NCBI RefSeq assembly: GCF_900566055.1
Contig: NZ_UPHQ01000253.1
Span: forward strand, 1 to 64,000
Source of the DNA: Mycobacterium innocens
GTDB taxonomy: Bacteria; Actinomycetota; Actinomycetes; Mycobacteriales; Mycobacteriaceae
Length of the DNA stretch: 64,000 bases
Direction of reading: 5' to 3'
Positions 26,281 to 34,121 of this stretch are shown one piece after another. The notes beneath the pieces were generated by a model. That model saw nothing but the letters and a program-made list of their open reading frames with translations. It had not been told where the DNA came from and did no database searches. Position 1 is the first letter of the stretch; every line of letters begins with the position of its first letter. Position numbers and translations under genes: made by a program.

Positions 26281-27207
26281 CTCAAACCCGAACTGCCGGC
26301 CGGCTTCGACGAGGTGATCGCCCGGGGGTTGGCCAAGGACCCCGACCAGCGCTACCCCCGCCCGGGAACTCGCCGCCGCGGCTCGCCAGGTGCTCGACGA
26401 CGCAGCCGAGCTCGGCCCGGGCGACGCCGCCCGGACCCCGAACGGCGACGCCCCCACCCCGGCGGAACCGCAGCGGCCCGACGCCACACCGGACAACAGC
26501 GACCCGGCCGAGAGGCCAGCCCGATCGGAGACGGCCACGCCACCGCCCTCGCAGGCCGCACCGGCATGGCACCGACGCAGGCCCTGGCAACTCGGCGGTG
26601 CGGCCGCTGCCCTGGTCATCGCCGTCGTCGGGGTCGGCGCGATCGCGGGAACCCGACGGCTCATACCGTCTCGCAGGCTGCGGGACCGTCCGAGCCGCTC
26701 CGGCCGGCACCGGTCGTGCTGCCGTTCACCGGGCTCAACGGCCCCACCCCGGTCGCGGTCGGCCCCGGTGGCGCCGTTTACGTCGGCGACTACTACAACA
26801 ATCGGGTGGTGCAGCTGGCGTCCGGTTCATTCGCCGAGACCGAGCTGCCGTTCACCGGCCTGAAAGCTCCCGCCGGCGTGGCGGTCGACAGCTCGGGCGC
26901 GGTGTATGTCTGCGACGCGTACAACAACCGGGTGCTCAAACTGTCCGCCGGAGCGAGCACTCAGATCGTCCTACCGTTCACCGAGCTCGTCTTCCCCACG
27001 GCCGTCGCGGTAGACAAGACCGGCGCCGTCTACGTCAGTGACTCTCCCAAGAACCAGATCCTGAAATTACCGGCGGGAGCCGGCTCCCCAACAGTGTTAC
27101 CGCTCAGCGGGCTCAACCATCCCGAAGGCGTGGCGGTAGACGCAGCCGGAAACGTCTACGTCACCGACAGCAACAACAACCGGGTGCTCAAACTACCCGC
27201 GCACTAA
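26281..27207 (+). pseudogene. remnant of a PknD-like Ser/Thr kinase: kinase tail, membrane helix and NHL beta-propeller
   Basis: Frame 1 opens with the end of a PknB-type kinase domain (PAGFDEVIARGLAKDPDQRY). Around 26355 coding shifts to frame 2, which reads the juxtamembrane linker and a transmembrane helix (AAAALVIAVVGVGAIAG). Around 26660 it returns to frame 1 for four NHL repeats of the form GVAVDSSGAVYVCDAYNNRV. This is the order of M. tuberculosis PknD, whose propeller has six blades. The 5' kinase domain (about 250 residues, with ATP loop and catalytic HRD) is missing, and the MFS gene ends just upstream. A GTG at 26314 could still make a propeller-containing product, but without the helix. 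A degraded gene is the simplest reading. Confidence 0.75.
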
Positions 27208-27279
27208 CCGATTGGTCCGGATTTCGGTCGCCCGATGCGGGCCAAGACGCTCCGCTAGCCGCATACACTGCCTGCAGTA

Positions 27280-27540
27280 ATGCTTTCTTCGCAGACGAGG
27301 TTCGCATTGAGAAGAGTCCCGCTTGGGGTGTGGTTTTCGGTCGTGCTACTGGTCGCCGCGCTAGCCATGCCGATCAAGCAACGGTGCGGGACACCGAGCC
27401 GCAGCTGCGCCAGCACGCTGGACGCAAACGGCAACCTTCATTACTACTACGAGGTCGAACCGCTGGGGGTGTTCCTCCTGGAAATGATTTCCGGCACCAA
27501 CATCCGCTGGTATTACACGTCGGGCGAGGAAATCTCGTGA
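27280..27540 (+). CDS. small single-helix membrane protein, unknown
   Basis: This 86-residue protein has one hydrophobic helix near the N-terminus (VWFSVVLLVAALAMPI). A short, probably external, domain with two Cys follows (QRCGTPSRSCAST) and an aromatic C-terminal part. I do not recognise a family. An in-frame TTG at 27307 is an alternative start. It ends 24 bases before the convergent DUF2510 gene. Confidence 0.5.
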   Translation: MLSSQTRFALRRVPLGVWFSVVLLVAALAMPIKQRCGTPSRSCASTLDANGNLHYYYEVEPLGVFLLEMISGTNIRWYYTSGEEIS

Positions 27541-27564
27541 CCGCAAGGCGCGTAACGGGTTTGG

Positions 27565-28317
27565 CTAGCCCCGGCAGACTTGCGGCGCATACTGCACGGT
27601 CGTGGTAGACGGCGTGTTGAACTGAGAGTCGACGGTGAGCTCGGGAATCACCGGCTGATTTTCGACGCCGAGCCGCTTCAGCTCGAGGTTGATCTGCATG
27701 GTGTCGGGCGTGATCCTGCGCGCATTGGTGTCCCGGTCCGGCCGCATCGACGCATCGGTGCTGGAGGGGCCCTGCGTGCGGATGATGGCAAGGTCGTCGG
27801 TGTCCTGTTCCGGGCCGAGCTCGACGAATTTCTTGCCGTTGTTGGCGACACTGTACGTCAGGACGTAACCCACAAAGCCGGACGAGTGGTTGCCCGCCGG
27901 CGACTGCGGCAACGGCTGCGCGAATCGCACCACCAGCTGCAACACGCCGCTTCGGGGATGGCCGACGTCTACGGACGCCACGGTGAGGTTGTCCGGCGGC
28001 TTCGGTCCCTCTTGCAGCTGGCAGTTGAGCCGCTTCGGCAGGCGTGCCCAGTCGTCGCGAGGTGATTTCACCCAGAACGCAAATCCGATTCCGACCAATG
28101 TCAGCACCAAGGCGATGGGAAGTAGCAGCCGCAGTGCCGCCGGCAACCCCGACCAGCCCCGGCGCACCCCGTTGGCAACGGCCCGCAACGGTGAGGGTGC
28201 CGTCGAGCGGTCCGCCCGGCAATGCTTGGTCCAGTGCTGACCGTCCCAGTATCGCTGTCCGCCCGAACCGTCGGGATTGAAATACCAGCCTGCCGGCGGT
28301 GAAGTCGGCACGGTCAC
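27565..28317 (-). CDS. DUF2510-containing membrane protein (Rv3482c-like)
   Basis: This 250-residue protein begins with a DUF2510 box (AGWYFNPDGSGGQRYWDGQH), a short Trp-rich cytoplasmic module. It then has a transmembrane helix near 70-90 (LRLLLPIALVLTLVGIGFAF). An extracytoplasmic domain of about 160 residues follows, with a Cys in each half. The function is unknown. Place and length agree with M. tuberculosis Rv3482c, just upstream of the Rv3483c/cpsA pair. Confidence 0.75.
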   Translation of the reverse strand: MTVPTSPPAGWYFNPDGSGGQRYWDGQHWTKHCRADRSTAPSPLRAVANGVRRGWSGLPAALRLLLPIALVLTLVGIGFAFWVKSPRDDWARLPKRLNCQLQEGPKPPDNLTVASVDVGHPRSGVLQLVVRFAQPLPQSPAGNHSSGFVGYVLTYSVANNGKKFVELGPEQDTDDLAIIRTQGPSSTDASMRPDRDTNARRITPDTMQINLELKRLGVENQPVIPELTVDSQFNTPSTTTVQYAPQVCRG

Positions 28318-28365
28318 GCTCCATTCAACGTCGGGGTCGGTGAGGGCTCGGCCGGGCGCGCCGGA

Positions 28366-29046
28366 TCACGGCGGCGCGTCCAATGACTCCGGGGGCGGAT
28401 CGAGCATTTGGACGTGGTCGCCTTGCCACTGAAACCCGACGGTGGTCAGAGTGCCGTCATCGCAGGCGTCACAGCTTTGTCTGCTCCGGTAGGTGAGGAC
28501 GACCAGGTCGTCGGTGGAGGCCGGAACCTCCAATTCGGTGAACGGATACGCCACCGGGGTGGCAGTGCCGACGAACGCCCCCCGGTGAAACATCAGCGCC
28601 TGGTCCGGTGAGCTGCGGGTGGCATCCACCACCGTCACCACCACCGCCGACAAGTCCGCGCACGGATCGTAGTCACTGAACTGCGGGGTGGGATTCCACG
28701 CTTTACCGGTCTTCTTGTCCGGGGGAAGCTGGGCGAGCGCCGCGGATACCGCGGTTGCCTCATCCGGCCCGCACGGGCCCGCGGGCGCGGTGGACGTCGT
28801 CGTCGGCGGGTTCGACGGGGCGGTCGTGGGCGCCGCCGAAGGACCGGCGCCGGGACGCGGCTTGCCCGAGAACACCACGACCGCCACGATGACGACCGCC
28901 ACGACGGCTAGGACAGCTAGGAGCGCCGCCGCCAGCCCGATGGCGCGCGCGGACCGCGCCAGCCCCGACGGTGGCGTCGTATCGACATCGTCGGACGGCT
29001 CGTAGGCCGGCGGGGGCCAGTTACGGTCGATATCGCCCGATGCCAT
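28366..29046 (-). CDS. membrane-anchored extracytoplasmic protein (Rv3483c-like)
   Basis: This 226-residue protein has a short cytoplasmic Pro-rich N-terminus and one transmembrane helix near 35-60 (LAAALLAVLAVVAVVIVAVV). A Pro/Thr-rich linker follows, then a domain with four Cys (two in QSCDACDDG), probably disulfide-bonded outside the cell. The function is unknown. ATG 29046 is chosen; an in-frame GTG five codons earlier abuts GGGAGGGG with no spacing. It is divergent from cpsA and may share its promoter region. Confidence 0.7.
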   Translation of the reverse strand: MASGDIDRNWPPPAYEPSDDVDTTPPSGLARSARAIGLAAALLAVLAVVAVVIVAVVVFSGKPRPGAGPSAAPTTAPSNPPTTTSTAPAGPCGPDEATAVSAALAQLPPDKKTGKAWNPTPQFSDYDPCADLSAVVVTVVDATRSSPDQALMFHRGAFVGTATPVAYPFTELEVPASTDDLVVLTYRSRQSCDACDDGTLTTVGFQWQGDHVQMLDPPPESLDAPP

Positions 29047-29241
29047 GTTCGTGCCCGACACCCCTCCCTGTTGGGCGGCAGACGCCTCCCCGGTACTTCC
29101 GAGCTTGGCGAATTGTAGCCACACGGTGCAGGTAGGGGAAATGAACCGCCCGCCGAGTAGCCGCTGCTCAGCGGGTGAATCTGCCCACATCCGCGCATCT
29201 GGAGTGGGGACTGCGCAGCAATCTGCCGCATACTAGACGGC

Positions 29242-29316
29242 ATGCAGCAAGCGACGTCCCCGCAAACCACCGGCCCGGCGCCGTCCGGTGAACCGGTGAC
29301 GGGTCGAGGCTTGTGA
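29242..29316 (+). CDS. possible 24-residue leader peptide overlapping the cpsA start
   Basis: An ATG at 29242 opens a 24-codon frame that ends TGA at 29314-29316. This stop overlaps the cpsA GTG (29313) in a TTGTGATG context. A -10-like CATACT ends 7 bases before the ATG, the spacing expected for a leaderless transcript. The peptide is Pro/Gly/Thr-rich and need not be functional. Its translation could couple to cpsA. Alternatively the overlap is chance and translation starts only at cpsA. Confidence 0.35.
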   Translation: MQQATSPQTTGPAPSGEPVTGRGL

Positions 29317-30893
29317 TGGGTCGTTCGGGCGGACGTCACCGCCGTCGCGCTGTCCGTAAGCCGTCGCCGCTGCGCCGACGGCTGTCGCGAAGCTTCATGA
29401 CCCTGGTCTCCGTGGTGGCCCTGGGCATGACCGGGGCCGGATATTGGGTGGCCCACGGCGCGCTGAGCGGCATCACTATTTCCCAGGCCCTGACCGCCGA
29501 GGACCCGCGGTCCACCGGCAACAACATGAACATCCTGCTGATCGGGCTGGACTCCCGCAAAGACCAGGAGGGCAACGACCTGCCGTGGTCGATCCTCAAA
29601 CACCTGCACGCCGGTGATTCGGACCAGGGGGGCTACAACACCAACACCCTGATCCTCGTGCACGTCGGCGCCGACGGAAAGGTCGTCGCCTTCTCGATCC
29701 CCCGTGACGACTGGGTGCCCTTCGCCGGCGTTCCGGGCTACAACCACATCAAGATCAAGGAAGCATACGGGCTCACCAAGCAGTACGTCGCTCAGCAGTT
29801 GGCCAATCAAGGGGTGAGTTCCCAGCGAGAGCTGGAGACCCGGGGCCGCGAGGCCGGCCGCGCCGCGACCCTGCGGGCGGTGCGCAGCCTGACCGGCGTT
29901 CCGATCGACTACTTCGCCGAGGTCAATCTGGCCGGTTTCTACGATCTGGCCGAGACGCTGGGCGGCGTCGAGGTGTGTTTGAACCACGCCGTGTACGACT
30001 CATATTCGGGCGCCGACTTTCCCGCCGGGCACCAGCGACTCGACGCGACCCAGGCGCTGGCGTTCGTACGGCAGCGTCACGGTCTGGATAACGGGGACCT
30101 GGACCGGACCCATCGGCAGCAGGCATTCCTGTCGTCGGTGATGCACGATCTGCAGGATTCGGGCACCTTCACCAATCTGGACCGCCTCGACAGCCTGATG
30201 GCCGTAGCCCGTAAAGACGTCGTGTTGTCGGCCGGCTGGGATGAGGACCTGTTCCGCCGCATGGGCGAACTGGCGGGCGGGAACGTCGAGTTCCGGACCC
30301 TGCCCGTGGTGCGTTATGACAACATCGACGGCCAGGACGTCAACATCATCGACCCGGCCGCGATCAAGGCCGAGGTAGCCGCGGCGATCGGCACCGGTGC
30401 CCCGGCGGCGACAACCACGACCCCCGCGGCGAAGCCGGACCCGTCCACCGTCGTCGACGTGGTCAATGCCGGCAGCATCAGTGGGATGGCCAGCCAGGTG
30501 TCCAGCACGCTGCGAAAGCGCGGCTACACCGCCGGCCAGGTCCGGGACCGCCAAGCCGGCGATCCGTCGACCAGCACGATCAAATACGGCACCGGCGCCC
30601 AAACCGACGCGCAGAATCTGGCCAGCCTGCTCGGCGTCGACACGTTGAAAGCGGACCCCAGCTTGGCACCCGGACACATCCAGCTGACCGTGGATACCGA
30701 GTTCGCGATGCCGGCCCTCGACGAATCCCAAGAAACGAGCACGACCACCACATCGACCGGGACATCGACCGGGACGACCGGGACGACCGGCAACACGTAC
30801 AACACCTATTACAGCGGTGGTACTACCAGCACATATCCGACGCCCGATCACGGAAAGCCGATCGACGGCGGTGGAGTTCCCTGCGTGAATTAA
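29313..30893 (+). CDS. cpsA: LytR-CpsA-Psr ligase CpsA with C-terminal LytR_C domain
   Basis: This 526-residue protein has an Arg-rich cytoplasmic N-terminus and a transmembrane helix near 30-55. The LCP catalytic domain spans about 70-320 (NMNILLIGLDSRKDQEGND, VVAFSIPRDDWVP, HQRLDATQALAFVRQRHG). A LytR_C domain lies at about 370-450, before a Thr/Gly-rich tail ending in a Cys. LCP enzymes attach arabinogalactan to peptidoglycan. M. tuberculosis Rv3484 (CpsA) also affects phagosome maturation in the host. The conserved Arg and Asp residues of the pyrophosphate pocket are present. The first codon is GTG, directly followed by ATG. Confidence 0.92.
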   Translation: MMGRSGGRHRRRAVRKPSPLRRRLSRSFMTLVSVVALGMTGAGYWVAHGALSGITISQALTAEDPRSTGNNMNILLIGLDSRKDQEGNDLPWSILKHLHAGDSDQGGYNTNTLILVHVGADGKVVAFSIPRDDWVPFAGVPGYNHIKIKEAYGLTKQYVAQQLANQGVSSQRELETRGREAGRAATLRAVRSLTGVPIDYFAEVNLAGFYDLAETLGGVEVCLNHAVYDSYSGADFPAGHQRLDATQALAFVRQRHGLDNGDLDRTHRQQAFLSSVMHDLQDSGTFTNLDRLDSLMAVARKDVVLSAGWDEDLFRRMGELAGGNVEFRTLPVVRYDNIDGQDVNIIDPAAIKAEVAAAIGTGAPAATTTTPAAKPDPSTVVDVVNAGSISGMASQVSSTLRKRGYTAGQVRDRQAGDPSTSTIKYGTGAQTDAQNLASLLGVDTLKADPSLAPGHIQLTVDTEFAMPALDESQETSTTTTSTGTSTGTTGTTGNTYNTYYSGGTTSTYPTPDHGKPIDGGGVPCVN

Positions 30894-30921
30894 GGCGCGC
30901 AACGCGCGCTGGGTGAAGTAG

Positions 30922-31713
30922 CTAGGCGTGCGTTCCGCCGTCGATGCGGATTTCGGTGCCGGTGATGAACGCACCGTCCGCCGACACCAGCATGGCGATG
31001 ACGCCGGCGACCACCGACGGATCTGCCATTCCGGCGCCGCTGGATGTCTCGGTGGTGGGCAGAACCGGCATCAGCCGGGTGAACAGCGACCAGTCGGCGT
31101 CTTGCGGAAGGTAACCGCCGGTGGCATCGGTGATGCCGGACTTGATGCTGCCCGGCGCCACGCACACCGCCCGCAGACCGCGCTTCGCATACTCGAGTGC
31201 CAGGGAATGCGTGAAGGCTTGCACGCCGCCTTTACTCGCGGCGTAGGCGGCCATGTACGGGTGGGCAAACGACGCCGAGGTGGAGCTGAAATTCACGATC
31301 GTGCTGCGCTGGTTGGCCAGCAGCGCTGGCAGGGCTTCCCGGACCACCAAAAAGGTGCCGGTCAGGTTGACCGCGATGATCTGATTCCACTGCTCGGTGC
31401 CGGTCTGGTGAGTGTGCGCGGCGCGCAGCATGCCGGCGGCGTTGACCAGTGAGTCCAGGCCGCCCAGGGTGTCGACGGCGCGGCGCACCCCCTCGATCAC
31501 CGACCGCTCGTCGGCGACGTTCATCTCGCATGTGGTGAACCTGCCACCGGTCCCGGCCTCGGCGGCGCGGGCCGCTGTCGCGGCCAAGCCGTCGGCCGCG
31601 ATGTCGCTGCCCACCACCGCGGCCCCCTCGTCCAGTAGCCGCAATGCGGTGGCCCGGCCGATCCCGGAGGCGGCGCCGGTCACCAGGATCCGCTGGCCGT
31701 GGAGTCGCTTCAT
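30922..31713 (-). CDS. short-chain dehydrogenase/reductase (Rv3485c-like)
   Basis: This 263-residue protein has the cofactor motif VTGAASGIGRA at about 11-21, NAAGMLRA, the catalytic Ser in NFSSTSASF, and YAASK. The acidic residue after the second strand (VVGSDIAADG) suggests NAD preference. The substrate is unknown. Its start lies four bases after the stop of a second SDR on the same strand, so the two are cotranscribed. Confidence 0.88.
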   Translation of the reverse strand: MKRLHGQRILVTGAASGIGRATALRLLDEGAAVVGSDIAADGLAATAARAAEAGTGGRFTTCEMNVADERSVIEGVRRAVDTLGGLDSLVNAAGMLRAAHTHQTGTEQWNQIIAVNLTGTFLVVREALPALLANQRSTIVNFSSTSASFAHPYMAAYAASKGGVQAFTHSLALEYAKRGLRAVCVAPGSIKSGITDATGGYLPQDADWSLFTRLMPVLPTTETSSGAGMADPSVVAGVIAMLVSADGAFITGTEIRIDGGTHA

Positions 31714-31717
31714 CGCC

Positions 31718-32551
31718 TCAGACGACTCCGCGTAACCCGTCGCGGCCGAACACCGGTTCCAGCATCGCCGAGAAGTCCGGGCCCCGTCGCAACATGTGGC
31801 CGCCGTCGACGTTGATCACCTGCCCGGTGATGAAGCCGGCGGCGTCGCTGAGCAGAAACATCGCCAGGTTGGCGACGTCCTCGACCTCGCCGACCCGCGG
31901 CAGCGGCGTGCAGAGCGCATAGTCGCGGCTCAGCTCCGGCGATTCGGTGACCGGTGCGACGAGTTCGGTGCGGATCAGGCCCGGGCGGATGCTGTTGACC
32001 CGCACCCAGGACGGGCCGAGCTCGTCGGCCGCCAACTGCATCAGGTGGTCGACGGCGGACTTGGTTACCCCGTAGGCGCCGAACCAGCGGTGGGTGTTGC
32101 TGGCCGCGATCGACGAGATGCCGACGAAGGACCCGCCGCCGCCGCGCACCATCTCGCGCGCGGCGTGTTTGAGGACGTACATGGTGCCGTTGACGTTGAG
32201 GTCGACGGTGCGACGCCAGGCCGCCGAGTCGATCTGGGTGATCGGCCCGATGGTCTCCGACCCGCCCGCGCAATGCACCACGCCGTGCAGCTGCCCGTGC
32301 CATGCCGTCACCGCGTGAACCGCGCGGGCGGTCTCCTCCTCGTCGGTGACATCCGCGGGCTCGTAGCGGATGGACCCGCCGCGTGCCTTCAGCGCTTCGA
32401 GTTCTTGCACGGCGCCCGCCAGCCGGTCGGGGTTGCGGCCGACGATCATGACCGAGGCTCCGGCCGCCACCAGACCGGCGGCCACCCCCTTGCCGATTCC
32501 GCTGCCGCCGCCGGTGACCAGATACGTCCGGTCTTGAAAGGAAAGCTGCAT
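31718..32551 (-). CDS. short-chain dehydrogenase/reductase (2,4-dienoyl-CoA reductase-like)
   Basis: This 277-residue protein has VTGGGSGIGKGVA near the N-terminus, HCAGGSETIGP, the catalytic Ser in GISSIAASN, and YGVTK. The Arg in VGRNPDRL after the second strand points to NADPH. The long C-terminal tail after INVDGGH resembles enzymes acting on acyl-CoA or steroids. It leads a two-gene SDR operon. The enoyl-CoA hydratase upstream on the same strand, 266 bases away, suggests fatty-acid or steroid metabolism. Confidence 0.85.
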   Translation of the reverse strand: MQLSFQDRTYLVTGGGSGIGKGVAAGLVAAGASVMIVGRNPDRLAGAVQELEALKARGGSIRYEPADVTDEEETARAVHAVTAWHGQLHGVVHCAGGSETIGPITQIDSAAWRRTVDLNVNGTMYVLKHAAREMVRGGGGSFVGISSIAASNTHRWFGAYGVTKSAVDHLMQLAADELGPSWVRVNSIRPGLIRTELVAPVTESPELSRDYALCTPLPRVGEVEDVANLAMFLLSDAAGFITGQVINVDGGHMLRRGPDFSAMLEPVFGRDGLRGVV

Positions 32552-32690
32552 TCGAGCCCCTCACGGTGAAGCTGAAACAGGTTCTCGTTATCGAACCATG
32601 CGGCCGTCGGCGCGGGCATCGGTCCCCGGTGTCGCCGAACACTTTCGTCACAGCTGCCCCACCGGTTTCTCGCGGGGGTGGGTGGCAATC

Positions 32691-32759
32691 TGTCCGCCTA
32701 TTAGCGACACGTCGGGTGGCCCGCCCGTCGCGACCGAAGGTGTCGCTATTAGGCGGGCA
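32691..32759. repeat. long imperfect inverted repeat, 20-base arms
   Basis: The left arm, TGTCCGCCTATTAGCGACAC (32691-32710), and the right arm (32740-32759) are reverse complements apart from two bases. They are separated by 29 bases that are themselves GC-rich and partly self-complementary. The element sits in the 266-base gap between the enoyl-CoA hydratase 3' end and the SDR 5' end, both on the minus strand. It could be a terminator-like hairpin, a paired operator, or a small palindromic mobile element (MITE/REP-like). Confidence 0.6.
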
Positions 32760-32817
32760 CAACGACACTCGCCCCTCCCTGGGACAGGCGTGACGGATGT
32801 GACTGCGACCCGCGACG

Positions 32818-33762
32818 CTACGGCGTATCGCGGCGGGCCACCTTGGTCGGTTTGGCCGTACGCCAGTCTTCGACGTCGGGCGGCAGGCCGACCGGGAACC
32901 TGTTCTGGTTGTGGGCGGCCCAGTGGGCATGTCCCAACTCGTGGACGTGGAACGCGTGCCGCAGCGCCTCGGTGAAGCCCATGGCGTCGGAGGCCGCGTT
33001 GACCGAATCCTTGACCAGCAACGCCGCCATTGTGGGACGCTCGGCGATGCGCCGCGCGAACTCCAGGGTCTTTTCCTCCAGCTCGGCGGCCGGAAAGACC
33101 TTCGACACCATGCCGAGCCGGTAGGCCTCGTCGGCATCCAGCGAATCACCGGTCAACAGCAGCTCTTTGGCCTTGCGTGGACCGAATTCCCAAGGGTGCG
33201 CGTAGTATTCGACGCCCGGCATGCCCAGTCGCACCGCCACCACGTCGCTGAACTTGGCGTTGTCGGCGGCAACGATCAGGTCGCACGCCCAGATCAACAT
33301 CAGGCCCGCCGAGATCGCATTGCCCTGCACCTGGGCGATGGTGATCTTGCGCAAATCGCGCCAGCGACAGGTGTTCTGGAAGTAGAAGTGCCACTCCTGC
33401 AGGTACAGCTTTTCCATGACCGCGTCGCGGGTGGCGCCGTGGGAGCGGAAGGTCGGATGCTGCGCCGGTCCGGGCTTGCGCTCCAGCATCGCCGCCTCCG
33501 ACCCAAGATCGTGCCCGGCGGAGAAGTTCTTTCCCCGCGCGGCCAGGATCACCACTCGCACGGCGTCGTCGGCCTCGGCCCGGCAGAACGCCTCGTCGAG
33601 CTGCACCAGCAGGGTCCGGTTCTGCGCGTTGTGGGCCTCCGGACGGTTGAGCCAGATCCGCGCGATCCGCCCGTCGTCCAGGGTCTCGTAGGCCACCAGC
33701 TCAGCGGGCTTGGCGCCGTCGGCCTGGGTATCGGCGTGATCCGAGAGTGTCATTGCGCCCAC
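32818..33762 (-). CDS. enoyl-CoA hydratase/isomerase family protein
   Basis: This 314-residue crotonase-fold protein has the oxyanion-hole segments NRPEAHNAQNRTLLVQLDEA and ARGKNFSAGHDLGSE. It also has QVQGNAISAGLMLIWACDLI. It is about 50 residues longer than typical hydratases at the N-terminus and after the first oxyanion loop. The position of the usual first catalytic Glu is hard to place (GMPGVEYYAHPW), so isomerase or hydrolase activity is possible. It probably belongs with the two SDRs downstream in acyl-CoA metabolism. Confidence 0.85.
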   Translation of the reverse strand: MGAMTLSDHADTQADGAKPAELVAYETLDDGRIARIWLNRPEAHNAQNRTLLVQLDEAFCRAEADDAVRVVILAARGKNFSAGHDLGSEAAMLERKPGPAQHPTFRSHGATRDAVMEKLYLQEWHFYFQNTCRWRDLRKITIAQVQGNAISAGLMLIWACDLIVAADNAKFSDVVAVRLGMPGVEYYAHPWEFGPRKAKELLLTGDSLDADEAYRLGMVSKVFPAAELEEKTLEFARRIAERPTMAALLVKDSVNAASDAMGFTEALRHAFHVHELGHAHWAAHNQNRFPVGLPPDVEDWRTAKPTKVARRDTP

Positions 33763-33944
33763 CTACCTAGGTCTCGGGTATCGATCTTTACAGATTACGG
33801 CGACTCTGTAAGAAGGGCGCGGGCCGGGCCGCCGGCTCAATGCGGCGCAATCGGGCGAACGGGCGGCCCGGGAGGTGCTCGCAGTGCTCGCAGCCGATTG
33901 AGCTTGGCTCGCCGGCGCGGCTGCGTCCCGGATTTAGCTTCGCT

Positions 33945-33950
33945 TACAGT
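33945..33950 (+). promoter_or_regulatory. -10 element TACAGT of a leaderless promoter
   Basis: TACAGT matches the mycobacterial -10 TANNNT and ends six bases before the ATG of the Rv3489-like gene. Transcription would therefore begin at or next to the start codon, and no Shine-Dalgarno sequence is visible. The same hexamer at the same distance occurs before the gene at 63343. Confidence 0.55.
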
Positions 33951-33956
33951 TGTGTA

Positions 33957-34121
33957 ATGCCTACCAAAACTGACCATGGCGATATCGGCGACGTGGAACC
34001 GGTGGCCGACAGCACCGCGAGCCAGGCCAGGAGGGTCGTCGCCGCATACGCCACCGACGCCGACGAGTGCCGCATTTTCTTGTCCATGCTCGGTATTGGG
34101 CCGGCGAAGCTCGAGAGCTAA
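33957..34121 (+). CDS. small conserved protein (Rv3489-like)
   Basis: This 54-residue protein is acidic at the N-terminus and helical ([20 protein letters not shown]). The function is unknown. It directly precedes otsA and its stop overlaps the otsA ATG (TAATG). The same arrangement exists at Rv3489-otsA in M. tuberculosis. A role in controlling or coupling otsA translation is likely. It appears to be translated from a leaderless mRNA. Confidence 0.75.
   Translation: MPTKTDHGDIGDVEPVADSTASQARRVVAAYATDADECRIFLSMLGIGPAKLES

Noticed and set aside
26314-26660. Arg/Pro-rich plus-strand reading between kinase tail and propeller
   Set aside because: This is the out-of-frame reading of the linker and membrane helix; the alternative frame gives a proper helix, so the region is a frameshifted remnant rather than a new domain.
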